DNA of 64,000 nt from Tetranychus cinnabarinus (GCA_022266195.1 WHVY01000001.1:496001-560000); one strand, 5' to 3'. Positions 27,501 to 40,218 are shown, counted from the stretch's first letter. A program made the numbers and translations. The notes: generated by a model from the sequence alone, not told the origin.

Positions 27501-30500
27501 TCACAAATGATTTTCCAATGGAATTAAATGTGCAACATGTTGGTCTATAATCAGCATTTGTCTGAAAAAAGAGAAAAGAAAAGTTCTCAAAATTCATTCT
27601 CCTTCATATTGTGATATTTTTAACTCCAAGACATGCCATGAAAAACAACACTTCAGTTAAAGGTTAATAGTTTTTGGTCTAACACCAAATGATGAGTAAA
27701 CGAACATGAATAATCTTTCTTCAAACACTTTGACAAAAAACACTTCTGTCTCATCTTTAATCCACTACTTTGTCAACATTGTCTAACATTTGTGTTGGAA
27801 AGTTCATTTGAAAAGTTTCATTTCGAATCGCAAATTGATTGTCCAACAAAAATCCAAAAATACCAATTATCATGAAAATTATTGGAAAACTTTAAAAAGA
27901 AATTCATTTTTGGAACAAACGAAGACACAAACTTTCCTTTCAATTTGCTCACAACAAATAATAGCTAAGAACTACAGCTTCTAGTATGTTTCATGACTAA
28001 GGGCTCAAGAATAAAAAGTTCATTTCGTGGCGAACTGCTTTTTCGGAAATGTTAAACTTGCTAAAAAACACTGAAATACTCATGGCAAATGTCCGAAATT
28101 TCCAATCATAAAATTTCTAAATATCCATCATTTGATAGAAATTTTGGAAAATTTTAATTCTATGGCAAATCTGGTAAGGAATCGAATGAATGCTCAATAA
28201 TTTCTAGAAATAGTTTACTGCAGAATTTCGTTTGTTTTTTTGTTTGCCTTTGAATTTTGATTTTTTAATTGCAATATTTTTCTATGAAAATTTGATTCTC
28301 CGATAATAATTCGATAAAACTGGAACTTGTTTGTTCACCTGAGGAGCGAAAAGAAATGAACAATCAGACTTTGCAGCATGAAAGATGAATTTAATGAAGG
28401 TTGACTTCAAAGTAAAAGGTGATTGATCAAAATATCGATGATTGACGGTTGAATCGATAATTGTAATGGAAATGTCAATTAGTTGAAATGCTGCTGGAAA
28501 TGTTGATTTGTTATTAATCAAGTCCGGAGTAAAGAATGAAATATTAAAAAGGAAATGGGAAAAAACGAAAATAATTTAGTGTTGAAATGATTCGGTTAAA
28601 GCGGATCCGGGAGTAAAAACTGGGAGTTAAATGTATGTAATAAATGCGTAAAGTTATAATTATTGTAAAGGCAAAAGACAATTTCATTGTGTCCAGTTTA
28701 TTGATTGTTATCCAATAAATTACTCAGTCAATGAGAAGTAATAAAAAAAACTGTTGCCCAGAGCAATGCTGACCAATATTTTCTCTCGAATTAATAACAT
28801 TTATTTTCATTTTACTCTCGATCGATCATATCTTCCTTTTCATCTTTTCCCTCTTTCCTTTCTTTCTCTTTCTAATCTTCTTCTTTTCACCCGGCTTTTG
28901 TACTGTTATAACAACAACTCCTACTTGTTATGTTTATTAATACATATTAACCTTACTCGAGAAAAAAATTGCTAGTTAAGCTCAAGTTTCCAGTTAAGTC
29001 GAGTTTCAAAACGGTTCGATTATTTTACTTTCTTTATTCCAAGTTTACCAAGTTTCGGGTTTTATTCAGAATGAATAAATGTTGAGTGTTTATCGTCGGT
29101 TGTAACTGTGGATGACAAATGCAAAAGATATTCACTTCATTTGCAACTTCAAAATCTTCGTCTAGAAATGCTTCGAGTTTGGATCGATCAACTTTGAGTG
29201 ATAAATCAACTGGTCAGTTTAAAGTGAACCAACAAGTTATCTTGAATGAGGGTAAACACTGTCTCTATCCTGGTCCAGTGAGTCGACCCTATGTAGGTCT
29301 AAGTTTACCTTCTTGGTATCGACCCAAGGCTTTATCAACTATACTTAGACGTCGGTTAAGGTCGAGGCAATGGGTTACATATCAGGTTGAAGTGACTCCT
29401 GATAGGAAAAGGTCGAGGAAAAGTTGCTTATCTTCTGGTGTTAAAATTGGTCAGAGTGAACCAAGAAATAGTGGGAAAATGGGAAAATCATCCAATCCAA
29501 AGTACCATTTGGTTCATGGATATGTGTCTGATGTTGAAGGTGTTGATGCAGTTACAGGAGAAGATGAAGTCGACTCAACTGAACCTCATCAAAAAGTTAA
29601 ACTCATTGTTTTACTTTTAATGATTCCTTCGATTGCAGTCATGTTTTACTCTCAAACCAAATTTCGCCGAGAATCAAATGTTGTTGGTGACCTTTCAGGT
29701 CTTGGTTTACCACCCAACTATTTATCAAGTGGGATTGGATCAGGTTCATTTGGATCAAGAGACTTCAATTCACGGTTTAATCCAATTTATGGTAATCACT
29801 TTTTTTTCTTATATCTATTCGAGTTTTCTCAATGTTTGGTACAAGTAAAGTCTCGATAAAAATCAATCTTCGAATAATGAAATTAAGTTAGTCTATTTTT
29901 AGACTCTAAATTGTTTCAATGGTCCCATGAAATTCGATTGAGAAAATTGTTTGACTTGAAAGAAACATAACGTTGAGTTAAAATGAGATCACAAAATTTC
30001 CAGGTATTAATAGTAACAAATTCATGTAAATTCCTTTTGAAAAACTCGAGATTATGCAAAGTGTTCGATGTTTCACAATAAATTATTGTCAGAAGTCTAG
30101 AAATGAAATTCATTCCAAGTTCGATCAAAATAGATCCAAACTCAAATCGATGAAAAGCAAAAAATCCTTCATATTGTTAGTTCGATGTCAGAAGTAAAAT
30201 AAACTTTCAGAGACCTCCATTAGCAGTCAGGAGTTGCATCGGTTCGTTAATATTAATAGATATTCTCGAATTTCTGTTCTGTCAATATTTTCACTCAAAA
30301 ATACTCAAGCTAAATATTCGACTCTCAAAAAGATGTTCAAACATCTTGACATTTATTGGCACTCTTTATATACCATATAAAGGACATAGTTAACGAAGTT
30401 TTGACTTTTCTCTTTCAGATCATCAAATGAGATCTGAGCATGCTGATGAATACGATCCATTCGACAATTCACCAAACGAAAAGGATCAAAATGATTATCA

Positions 30501-32323
30501 CAAGGAACAGCAATCGAATGAAGATGAGCAATTAAACTCTGGTTTTCCGGTCAACATTTTTAATGATGAGTTTAAAGACGAGAATATAGCAGAAGAAAGC
30601 AAATCAATTGGAAATGATGATTTTAGTAAAGAAATGTATTCGCCCGAACAAATGAAAATTATGAATCTTAAAACAGTCGATGAATACAAAGTGATCTTTT
30701 ATGAAAATAATGATCCTTATAATGTCAACCATTTATCATTATCAAATGAATTTCCATTCTCCCATTGTACAGATGAAAAACGTTGCCTGATAACAAATGA
30801 TGTTACACTAATTAATATCAGTGATGCTCTGATTTTCACTGATCCCAACCATCCAAGTCCAAACAAATTGAAATCATTATCATCTTCAACTGAAACAACT
30901 TTAATTACCATATTTTACCAATTAACTCCAACTCAACTCAAACCCAAACTCAATTATAATCTAACTTTAACCTATTCTCACCTGTCCAACATCACTTATC
31001 GTCCACTTTTAATTGAAAAATCGTTGACAGATGGCGTTCCATTACAGAGTTCAAAGTCACTTTCATCGGAAAACGTTAATGGTTCAAGTGCTTTTAACCT
31101 TTGGCGCAACAAACGCAAATTGGTTCTCATTGTTACTTCCAATTGTACCGTTGATCAACTGTTGGTAAGAATGGCGACAATTATGGAACGAATCGGAATC
31201 GATGTTGATCTTGTTAGCCTTTGTGATTATTGTCCGAAACTGAATAAACTCACTGAGTTGAGTTTAGAAAAGGTTTCACTCGAATCTTGTCTGGAAACAC
31301 TTTTCGAACCTTATCTGTTTCTATTTGATTGGCAGCCTTACCTGTGTCCAACTCATGTTTCACCAATCACTTACTTTGCTCTTTCCTTTAACCTCATTCC
31401 AATAATTTCATATCCATTTAATAATACTAATGATGATAATTGCTATTGTAAACTGGACTTACCTAAAGGTTGTTTCATTAATGCACTTGATTTTACCTCA
31501 TTACATGATCTAGGTGATCTTCTTAATCTAATTGCAAGTGATTTAAATCAATATCAGAGTTACGTTAAGTGGTCAGAGACTCATGAGATTTCAATGCAAC
31601 GACAAGATTTATGTTCTTTATGTTCCTATCTTCATGGCAATCATTCCGTTATTAACAAAATGTCATCAAGTTACACCAACAACTCTGAATGTGTCTTTTG
31701 GAAAAAAGTGTATTCATTCTCTGAATTATCTTGATACCTCTGAATAAAGGATGTTAACTATTGTAATTCACCATTCATGCGTTTTCCATCAATTTACCGA
31801 AGTTTACATGAAATTTAAACTTTCAAAGTCAATCATTTTTAATATCGTTTAGCATTCACAAAATATTAATCTGTTTTTTCAACAGAAACTTAAAGGTCAA
31901 TCCAAAATCGAATTGCAATTTTCATTTGCAAAAAAGTTATTCAATTAAAAATGCAGAACCTTTAAATCCATTTTCGTGAACATAAACTAATCGAGCTACA
32001 GATAGGATAAGCGAAAATATGATGGATTGAATAAAGAAGAAGATTTGATGGAGTTCTAATCGATTGTAATCCGCAATCATTCAGAAAATCACGAAATCTT
32101 TTTTCGGCTCATTGATATTTTGAGATTAAATATTTACCATTGAAAAACTTGGCAAGTTTACCAAACCATTACCTTGCCAGTCTGATGAAAGGTGTTCATC
32201 TCTTCCAATGCTGGGAGTTATTGATTGATATTGATAAAATAATAAACAAGTAAAAGTCAATGAAACCAGTGTAGTCTCTACAGTAACATCAGTTTTTACC
32301 GAAACATTAGTTTCCATTTTCAT
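24508..32323 (-). CDS. Spätzle-like (neurotrophin-type cystine-knot) secreted ligand
   Basis: Secreted ligand of the Spätzle/NT family, which activates Toll-type receptors in arthropods. Secure exons on the minus strand: 25965-25880, 25817-25681, 25590-25391, 24579-24508. Two upstream exons are proposed from matching phases: 32323-32173 (start MKMETNVSV with hydrophobic TTLVSLTFTCLLF, a possible signal peptide) and 28493-28339. The model sums to 801 nt, 266 aa. A polybasic site (KRIQRR, near aa 145-150) precedes a ~116-aa C-terminal domain holding seven cysteines: ECCP, QTSCKEG, NCRFI, SRCVQKYSYTYA, and WRLDYVRVRSGCSCEV at the end. Seven cysteines and the SGCSCEV ending are typical of Spätzle-type knots. 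The Trunk/PTTH group is a less likely alternative. The C-terminal half is well supported; the first two exons are inference. Confidence 0.75.
25966..28338 (-). other. Probable intron of the Spätzle-like gene
   Basis: About 2.4 kb of AT-rich sequence between the secure exon 25965-25880 and the proposed exon 28493-28339. No other convincing coding sequence is seen. Confidence 0.4.
29119..31734 (+). CDS. Divergent GT10 (alpha-1,3-fucosyltransferase-like) type II membrane protein
   Basis: Two exons, 29119-29791 and 30419-31734, joined at phase 1 (TATG/gtaatc, tttcag/ATCATC), give about 662 aa. A polar N-terminal segment of ~160 aa precedes one membrane span (KLIVLLLMIPSIAVMFY, aa 161-177), giving a Golgi type II layout. 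The lumenal part follows the GT10 order: SDALIFTDP, the NLTLTYSHLSNITYRP region (compare the FucT 'NWTxSYRxDSDIxxPYG' segment), NKRKLVLIVTSNC, a VDLVSLCDYC block, a FINALDFTSLHDL segment, YQSYVKW, and a C-terminal LCSLC. The core donor-binding motif (family consensus DYVTEK) is replaced by THVSPITYF, so activity is doubtful. Several NxS/T sites are visible. The gene lies inside the large intron of the Spätzle-like gene on the opposite strand. Confidence 0.72.
29792..30418 (+). other. Intron of the GT10-like gene
   Basis: A 627-bp AT-rich intron in the GT10-like gene, with a GT donor and a pyrimidine-rich tract before the CAG acceptor. No gene is seen in it. Confidence 0.6.
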
Positions 32324-35300
32324 AAGATTTCAGTCGTTAAAATATTTGCTATTTCACTGAGAACCGAGCTTTTAGGATTTCACAAAAACTTGATTAGCTC
32401 TCATCGCGATAAAGAAGCTCTGAACATACCGTTTGTGGAACCGTTTAGGTCAAAGTAATGAGCTTGAATTAATCGAAAATGCTGTTTTGGAAAACGCAAA
32501 ATTTTGTAAACCGAAAGATCGAAGTTTGAAATGTTGAATGTCAAACTGAATGAAAACTCTGTAAACGCTAGTTAGCTTTATAGATGTAAATAGAAGTGTA
32601 AATATTAAAGTAAAATTTGAAAGTGAAAAACTGAAAACTCGATAAATTGGAAGTTCGAATGAGCAAATTTGTTTGATAAACAGAGTCAATACATTTAAAT
32701 GATTACATTGATTGATCTCATTATTCATCTGGTTTCATTAGCATAATGATTGTGGCTAAAGTTCACGAGGAATCAGCAAAAGCCATTAATTTGGAAATTT
32801 GGGTAAAAATGAAAAAGTGAAACAATTTATTCAATCAACTGAAATTATGAATAGTAAATCATATTGGTGAGAGAAAAAAGAAGAAGAAAAGAGCATTAAA
32901 AGCAACAGAATGCAAACATCCGTTCAATGTAGACACAATGTTTTCCAATGAAAGGCAATCTGAATAACTAAGTGTCCACAACATCCGTTTACCTTAACGA
33001 CCCGAGTAAAAGGTGAAAGGTAAGCAAAAATATTATAACAAAAATTGTTGCTTCATTTCCTTATTTAAACTCCAAGTATCATTATTAAAGTTGAGAAACT
33101 GAGCGAACACAGAAAACGAGGAAAAAAAGTGATTCATGGAAAGATCATCATTTGTGTTCATCGTTATCAGTCCATTATCATGTTCCCATATTGTTCATGT
33201 ATTTACAGATGGGATGAAGAGAAGAGAAAAAAAAGAAAGATTTCAAGGTAATCTGATACAGTTTCAATCTTATCCTGACATGGGAATTTCAACTGTCTTC
33301 ATGAGCAATTTTCACCACAATTTTTTTTCTTCTGTTCAACACATCATTTCCTACCATCATCTTCATTTATTATCATGTCAAGGTATAAATCAGTGGAAGA
33401 GACAAAAAGGTTTATTAAAAAATGTCAGGGAACATGATAATGTTCATTTCATTGGAATTGACGTTTACTTTTGTTTTCGTCGTTTCTTTTTTTCCTTTTT
33501 TCAGTCAACAATCCATCATTAACTTGAACGCATTCAATTTGTTCGTTGAATGTGCAATTGTTTAAGACAATTAGAAGAAAACAAATTTTCTTTTTGGCAA
33601 AATTCTGAAAACTTTTCTTCTTCTTTTCGCTTTGGTACAAATTGAAAGTATTAAATGACAGAAAGAATCAACAATCTTCAATTCTGATCAACTAAATGTT
33701 TGTCTTTCAGAACAAGTTGTTGATCTTTTAGTGGCTAAAAAACTCTCAACTCTTAACAGATTCAAGCTTTATTTATGTTACTTTTTATTCCTAACATTTT
33801 CTTCTCTCACCTGAATCAATCTCATAAACAAACTGTTGAGATAAACACTTTAAACATCAATATTGACCCAAAAGAAGAACAGAAAAAAATAAATTTTTCG
33901 AATTGAATAAATTTTCATCTGAATGAGAACAAAAAGCTTAAGATTCTCAATAATTTATCATATTCATTCAAAGAATTAGAACTTGAATATCGAAACAGTT
34001 TTTTGATTCTTCAACTGAAAATATTACTCATTAATAGAGCTCATTATGAGAGTTTATATGAATTTAACTTGGAATATCATGGATCTATTGTGAACTTTTC
34101 CATGTCAAGAACATTGAATTTTCTTGAACTGATCTTTTTTTCGTATTTTTCTCGTTCGTTTTTCAACAAAGTTTACAGTAATTTTGGCGAAATGTTTTAG
34201 TAGAAAAGAGCAAATGAAAAATTCTGAAATTGAATTCTGAGCTTTGCTCAATTTTCATATTGATTACGGAATCGGAGCAAGATAATTTTCTATATTGAAA
34301 CTTCGAAATATCAGTTTTCTTTCTCATCAATAGATGATGTAAACTTTGATTGAATGCAACAAGTTGCTATAATAACTTATTTATTGCGACTGAAATCATT
34401 TTGAATTTACTTTTACAACTTCAATGAATCAGTTTTCTTTCTCTGTTGATTCTATTTTCTTTTATTTTCGCCAAAGGCTAACAGTTCTGAGAAATTATCT
34501 TTTCAGTTGATTGTATTTTAGATTATGAAATACTATGAAATTTGATTCACTTTAGTTCTGTTTAAAATATTACTGCTATTTATTCAATGAACTAAGAATA
34601 GAGATTCACAGGAAAAGTATGTTTATTGAGTTTAATGCATTAAGACATTACTCATTTCAGATTTAATTCTGATAGAAAGAAAAATGGGTTTAAAGAAATT
34701 CTCATTTTGAAGAATTTGAAATGTGTTTATCTCAATTTTCTTCGATTTCAAACTTTCGTTTAGTAAACTTAAAGAAAGACAAAAACTCCAATGAATGCAG
34801 CAACTCTGCAGTAAAACGACAAAAACTTTGTGTCGTATACAGGCTTATGAAATAAGACTCAATTCTGACGAAAAATGGACATTCTACGGAGTAGGTGACT
34901 GCGAACAGGCGGCAAAAAAAGGCAATTCACATACTTATGAGTATAATTTTTATTTGTATTAAATGATATTTTAATCAAAACTCTTTTTCACTGCTCACAC
35001 AAGCTTGAAAATCTCATTGGTTTGCCAAACATAAGAGGCCATTGCTATTTTATACCTGTAATTTTGCAATTATTTCATAACAAATCCTTTGTTATGGCGG
35101 TGGAGAAAGGATTGCAAATCGCAAAAAAAAGATGAAAACAAATTTGCGTTTTTGGCGCTTTAATCAAATGTAGCCAAACAATTTCCGTGTTGCTTCAATT
35201 TGAACAGCAAGTATCATTGACGACCCCTATGCTGATCAATGTAAACCGAAATTAAATCGCATTGATTTTCATTTGCAATAATGCTACACAGGCTTGACCA

Positions 35301-38300
35301 AGGTGGACTATTTGAATAAACCATTGATATCCATTGCTTTCATCAAAACAGTATATATTGTATCTCAATTTTGAAAGATATTTGAGTTAATAACTTTGAA
35401 TAAGCAGATTTTTCTGATGCATCGCCATTCAATTGAACAATAATCTGATTAAATATTAACTTGTATATAATATTCAGACTAAATTGCATCTTCACAAAAA
35501 TACAATTTGTTGAAAGAAAATTAAACTCGAGGAAAAAGTTGTCAGAAAAAGCACAAATGAAAGAAACAGAAGCAACAATAGCAGATTGAACTTCACAAGA
35601 TTTCAATCTTTTTCACTGAAAAAAGTGTTGATTCAAGTTTGCCATGATCATTAACAATAACTTAACCTTTAGAAAAAGATGAAGACGAAAGACAAAATTG
35701 TCAATATTGGAATATTGCAAAAAAAAAGGAAAAATTTCGATACAATTTCCATCTGAACCCGTTTTCTGTATAGAGGAAAAAAAACAATTTTCTCAGTCTG
35801 GGAATAACAATCTTGACTAAATCCAGAACATCTCATGATTATTACATGTTGGCCAAGGGCAACTTGAAACTCGATCATCACAAATACCAATAAAGTAAAC
35901 TGTTCATGTAAATTAATATCGAATGATCAACTTGAATAGAAACAACAATGACTTGAAAATGGTAATGAAAAGTGCATAATGAGAAAAAGTTGATCGTTAA
36001 GTTTCGTTGTTCATCTTCCCAGATAATGTCCAATGAACAATCAATTTTCAAATCGAGAGCTTCATCATTTCATGTAAAATTGTTAACACAAAATGTGATA
36101 AGAAAAGCGACTAAAGAAGTGCAACAAATTGTCTGAAGCAAGCTGTTAAAGAGTTAAACATTAACATGAGAATTGATGACAATGAAAGGATTTAGTTTGA
36201 CCTATCTGATCGTAACCCGAGTAAAGAATTATTTTTAGTCTTTTTGATCAACTTTTCATTCGAAGCAATTCATCAGAATGACAAGAAGAAAAGCTATTCA
36301 ACTTATTTCACTTTAATTCACTTTTATCAACCAAATGAATAATTAATTGTACTAATCAGAGCAATTTGCATCTCAAGTGATAAATTGTTGAACTTGTTGA
36401 ATGTTGCAAAAGCGTTAATTTAATCAAGTGAGACAAAAAGGCAGAGGAAAAGAAGAATAAAAAAAGAAGTTCTTTTCTTGATATAATATTCCTTCTGAAG
36501 ATTGTCTCTCAGGAATCGTCAGAATAATCTGGCAAAAAGAAAAGGTTTGTTACAAAAAAAAGCAAAACTCTGAACAAAAGGTAAAGTTGAAAAGGAAAAA
36601 ATTAGAGACAAAAAATTGAAACGAAAAAAGTTTCAAATTTTTCATCGATTCTCGAGTTTGCAATTTATTCGAACTGACCTTTTACCTGTTGTACAGAAAC
36701 AATCTAATTACGACTACAAATGGTTGCCTTGAAGGGACAATTTTTCGCTCCATTATTCTTATCTGTTTATCTAAATTCCAAATGAATGGAACAACAGGAA
36801 AAAAAGAGAATCGAAAAAAGTCGACTTTGTTTACCCTTTGAATTATTTTCTTCTTATTGGCCTCATATTTGGTTTGACCTTTTGGTTTGTAATTTTAATC
36901 GAGTGTCCCATTGAGAGATAAAGGTCACTTTGAGACACAATAATGATGACAATAAGTTGAATGATAATCGAATCAAAGATCGAAAAGGAACGTGAGACAG
37001 TTTTAATCAATTGACTTTTCCATTTCTATTTATCAAAGTTATACTTTTTTCCAGGTTATTATTTATATCATCATATAATTGAGATTACCTGTTGTGATAT
37101 CGAATGGAAATGTGGAGAAAAAGATTTTCAGAATTTATCTTTATTATTATCGAAAGTATTTCTAAGAAGTATAACAAAGAAATATTTTTCATTGAAATTG
37201 ATGAAAGAAAAAATTAAATTCTTTCATCAGATTATTTACTCGAATCATGAATTATTGTGATTCTTCTGCTCTCTTTATTGACTTTTCATTGAACAAAGTC
37301 AATGATAAAATAAACTGATTTTCATGTTCGTTCAAACGAATTATCAAAGAATCGAAAAGACAAGAAAATCTGGATTAAAAGTTTGAAGCGAAAAATGAAT
37401 TTTCTTCTGAAATGCTGATAATGAGACAAATTGAATGCATGAAGTATCATCATGGAGCTAAGGAAAAAAGAAGGAAATTATTTCCGTTTTCAGTGAAATG
37501 TCTTAATGTTGTCTAACCTTTACTGGTGCGAGTTGAGTAAAAGGCAAGAAAGTCTTCTGTTATTTGGTGGGTTAAAGGTTGCCTTAGGTTATCTTTTTAT
37601 TGGCATCACATTTTCATCATTCATCGTAAAATGATGAATACAAAAGGTTCTGTATGAAGATGAGGATAATGAGAGTGGGAGAAACAAAGGCTGAGCCAAA
37701 TATACATTGAGTAAATAACAATTTCCAATTGAATTGTGCTAAGATGAACAAGATATTTGATTGCATTGGATAAGATGAATTCATGTGTTTGGTTTAACTG
37801 ATCATGTTGTTGGCTAATTGTTTTAGTAAACATTATCTACATTCTCGTGTTTTCCCTCCAAATGTGAATATGTTTTTAATATTTGTGCGAACCAAAAATA
37901 CTTGATGATATTGGTGATGAAAACAGAAGCATTTTCCTGTTATGGACAATCAATTAAACCTTTTTTTATCAACTTAATCGTATTATCTCACTGCTTAACG
38001 ATAACTTGTTGAACTTTCTTATTTATCATGAAACATTTCCTGTTGATAGCATTATCAAATTTGCACTTGACCTCAATGGTGAGGAGTGTATGCACAAGAA
38101 AAGCGGAAGGGAAAAGAGAACTGATTCAGTGGAAAAAGCTCTTTCAGGCCTGAATTTCAACTAACCGGCCCTGTAACTATCCTGAAATCTAGTTCTTATT
38201 TTTTTATATGATAATAAATATGCACAATATTGTGCGAAAAATTAAATTGATTAACTTAACAACAGAAGCCGCAGACAACTTCATTTAGTAATTAATGTTA

Positions 38301-38329
38301 TTTTTATACCGAACTATTCAGCTAACTTT

Positions 38330-38470
38330 TAAGGCTGTTGGGCGGTATAACTCGGTTGGTGCTAAAGACCTCAGATTGATAACATGAGCTTCCGTAGATT
38401 GAAAACCCATGAGCTAGAACGCTCAAGGTCATTCTAGGTCACTTCGTGATTTGACTTCTAACTAACATTT
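38330..38470 (+). repeat. Possible tRNA-derived SINE head
   Basis: The stretch GGTATAACTCGGTTGGTGCT resembles a tRNA A-box region (TAGCTCAGTTGG-like). About 40 bases downstream, GTAGATTGAAAACCC resembles a weak B-box. It does not fold into a clean tRNA by eye and is embedded in repeat-rich sequence, so a decayed tRNA-derived SINE is more likely than a functional tRNA. Copy number cannot be tested here. Confidence 0.3.
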
Positions 38471-38840
38471 GAAGTCATTTTCTGAGAGTGCAAAATTTTC
38501 AGATTGGTTGATGTTGGATACATGTTCATAACTTATGCTGGCCAAAAGATATTATATAATATGTGTTTAAATACCATAAAGCTAATCAGTTGGTTTTAAG
38601 AAAACTTCGTTTATCTTTCTAACAGTGTAAGATTTTAACTCATAACAAAAAACTCTTGTGTTATCGACACTTGGCTTACTCATTTGTTTGTCCATCTCTT
38701 GTCCACAGCACCACCATAGTGCTATCCTCGTGCCTGACTTCGCACACCGTCTCTTATGGTACCATTCTTGTTAACTACTGATTTCGATTCCTATTTTTGT
38801 ACCCTCATCATCTAATCTCAGCCAAAAATAAAAGTAACTA

Positions 38841-39137
38841 CTGTCAAACCTCCAATAATGTCACTTCGTGGGATTAGCGTTTTGGCTATTTTTACATAAT
38901 TTCTAGGTGGAATAGCCTTTTTCCGAATCTTATTTAACAAAAAAAATTAATTTTTAATTTAATTTTGAGATTTTTGATGTTTAATTGGGCAATTCGTGTA
39001 ATATACCCAATTAAAACCATTATTGAAGTCCTTGCAAAATTTATTGAATTAAAAAACTGAATTAAATTAAATTGTTTAATTTCGTTACCATGACTCTGTG
39101 ACATTTTGAGAGTGTGACATTATCGGAGGTTTGACAG
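38841..39137. mobile_element. 297-bp MITE with 24-bp terminal inverted repeats and TA target duplication
   Basis: The left end CTGTCAAACCTCCAATAATG (continuing TCAC) and the right end, read in reverse complement, CTGTCAAACCTCCGATAATG (continuing TCAC) differ at one of 24 positions. Both ends are flanked by TA (38839-38840 and 39138-39139), as expected for Tc1/mariner/pogo-type insertion. The interior is AT-rich and noncoding, so this is a non-autonomous element. The terminal sequence recalls pogo/Tigger-type ends, but the superfamily is inference. Confidence 0.8.
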
Positions 39138-39154
39138 TAACTGTATTTACACCA

Positions 39155-39205
39155 TCAATTGCATTATTGAGCATATTGGGTGTTCCAGTGACGATAGCCG
39201 GCAGT
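39155..39205 (+). pseudogene. Possible hAT transposase remnant (dimerisation region)
   Basis: The + strand translates here as IALLSILGVPVTIAGS, resembling the C-terminal hAT dimerisation segment (family pattern 'LxxLLTIPVTxASxERSFS'). The match stops abruptly at the left inverted repeat of the adjacent element. It is short and could be chance. Confidence 0.3.
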
Positions 39206-40218
39206 AGTAAGTGAGGGCTACAGCGTAAAAAAGGCGGTCCGCACATGGCGGGCCATACATGCAAATAGATAGGGGGGTAAAAGGGTGGGCAAAAGCAAAA
39301 GCAATGAATGAATCAACAATAAGTTTTTTCGATAATCTTTTCATGCTTATCTTCTAAAAGTATATAGTAAAGTATCATAGCATAAGATTTAAATTAACAA
39401 TTTCTGATTGTCTCCCCTCAACGATATCACTGCATCTTCTGCATTTCCAAATTCTAGTGTTAAACTTCCAAAAAAATCATTGTTGAAGTCGTTCGATGAG
39501 ATTCCGAAAGTTGGAACTAGTGTATTCGACGACAGCATCTTTTTTCCTTCAGTTTTTCTTCTTATGTGTAAGTTCTTATCATCGTCTACAAGCATCAAAG
39601 GTAATGGTATTAACTTCAGGAAATTTTGCTCATGTAAGGATATGAAAATGTCCAAGCAATTGTGCCCGGTAAGTAAAGACCCTTCCTTAAAAATATATTG
39701 CACCCCTGCTGAAACAGTCTTGAAAGAACTGAGTGTAGCTGCACGCAAAGGTGAGAAATTTTGTGTATCAACATCAAGCTACATTGGGTCGTCAGATTCG
39801 TCTGCTCATTTTAGACTTTACTCCTTTACAAGGAAAAGGAATACAAAATGATCATATACATGTATGACCCTCTTATTGCTTCCTACGTTGCCCCTGTCAC
39901 GATTGAAAAGCTATTCTCCAAGAAGTTGAAAATTAGGGGGGAATGCTTGTGGCCGGCAAAACCTTGGTTCGAAAACCTGTGTACGAAACGGGGGTACGAA
40001 AGGCAGTTCAACTAAAAGGTAAGTATAAAGATTTAACCATTGTAAAATCATACGATTTTGTATCGAAAAAGTTTATTTAATTTTATTAATAAAGTCTTAT
40101 TTTTCTAGTCAAGATGGCCCTTTTTATTTTATCTTACCCCCCTCTCTTCCCTCTCTTTTCGGTCGAAAACATGTGAGGCTAAGGTCCGCCTTTTTTACGC
40201 TGTAGCCCTTACTTACTA
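39205..40218. mobile_element. ~1.0-kb DNA transposon with ~33-bp terminal inverted repeats
   Basis: The left end, from TAGTAAGTGAGGGCTACAGC at 39205 and running through GTAAAAAAGGCGG, is matched in reverse complement at the right end (40186-40218) with about one mismatch. Inside is a 147-codon open frame at 39408-39851 of unknown similarity. It is followed at 39850-40014 by a 54-aa frame containing APVTIEKLFSKKLKIRG, weakly like the hAT dimerisation motif. The coding content is too short for a full transposase, so this looks like a decayed, internally deleted element. No clear target-site duplication was found outside the repeats. Confidence 0.7.

Noticed and set aside
33136..33522. 128-codon + strand open frame
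   Set aside because: Composition follows AT-rich DNA, with no domain, no plausible partner exons and no conserved-looking motif.
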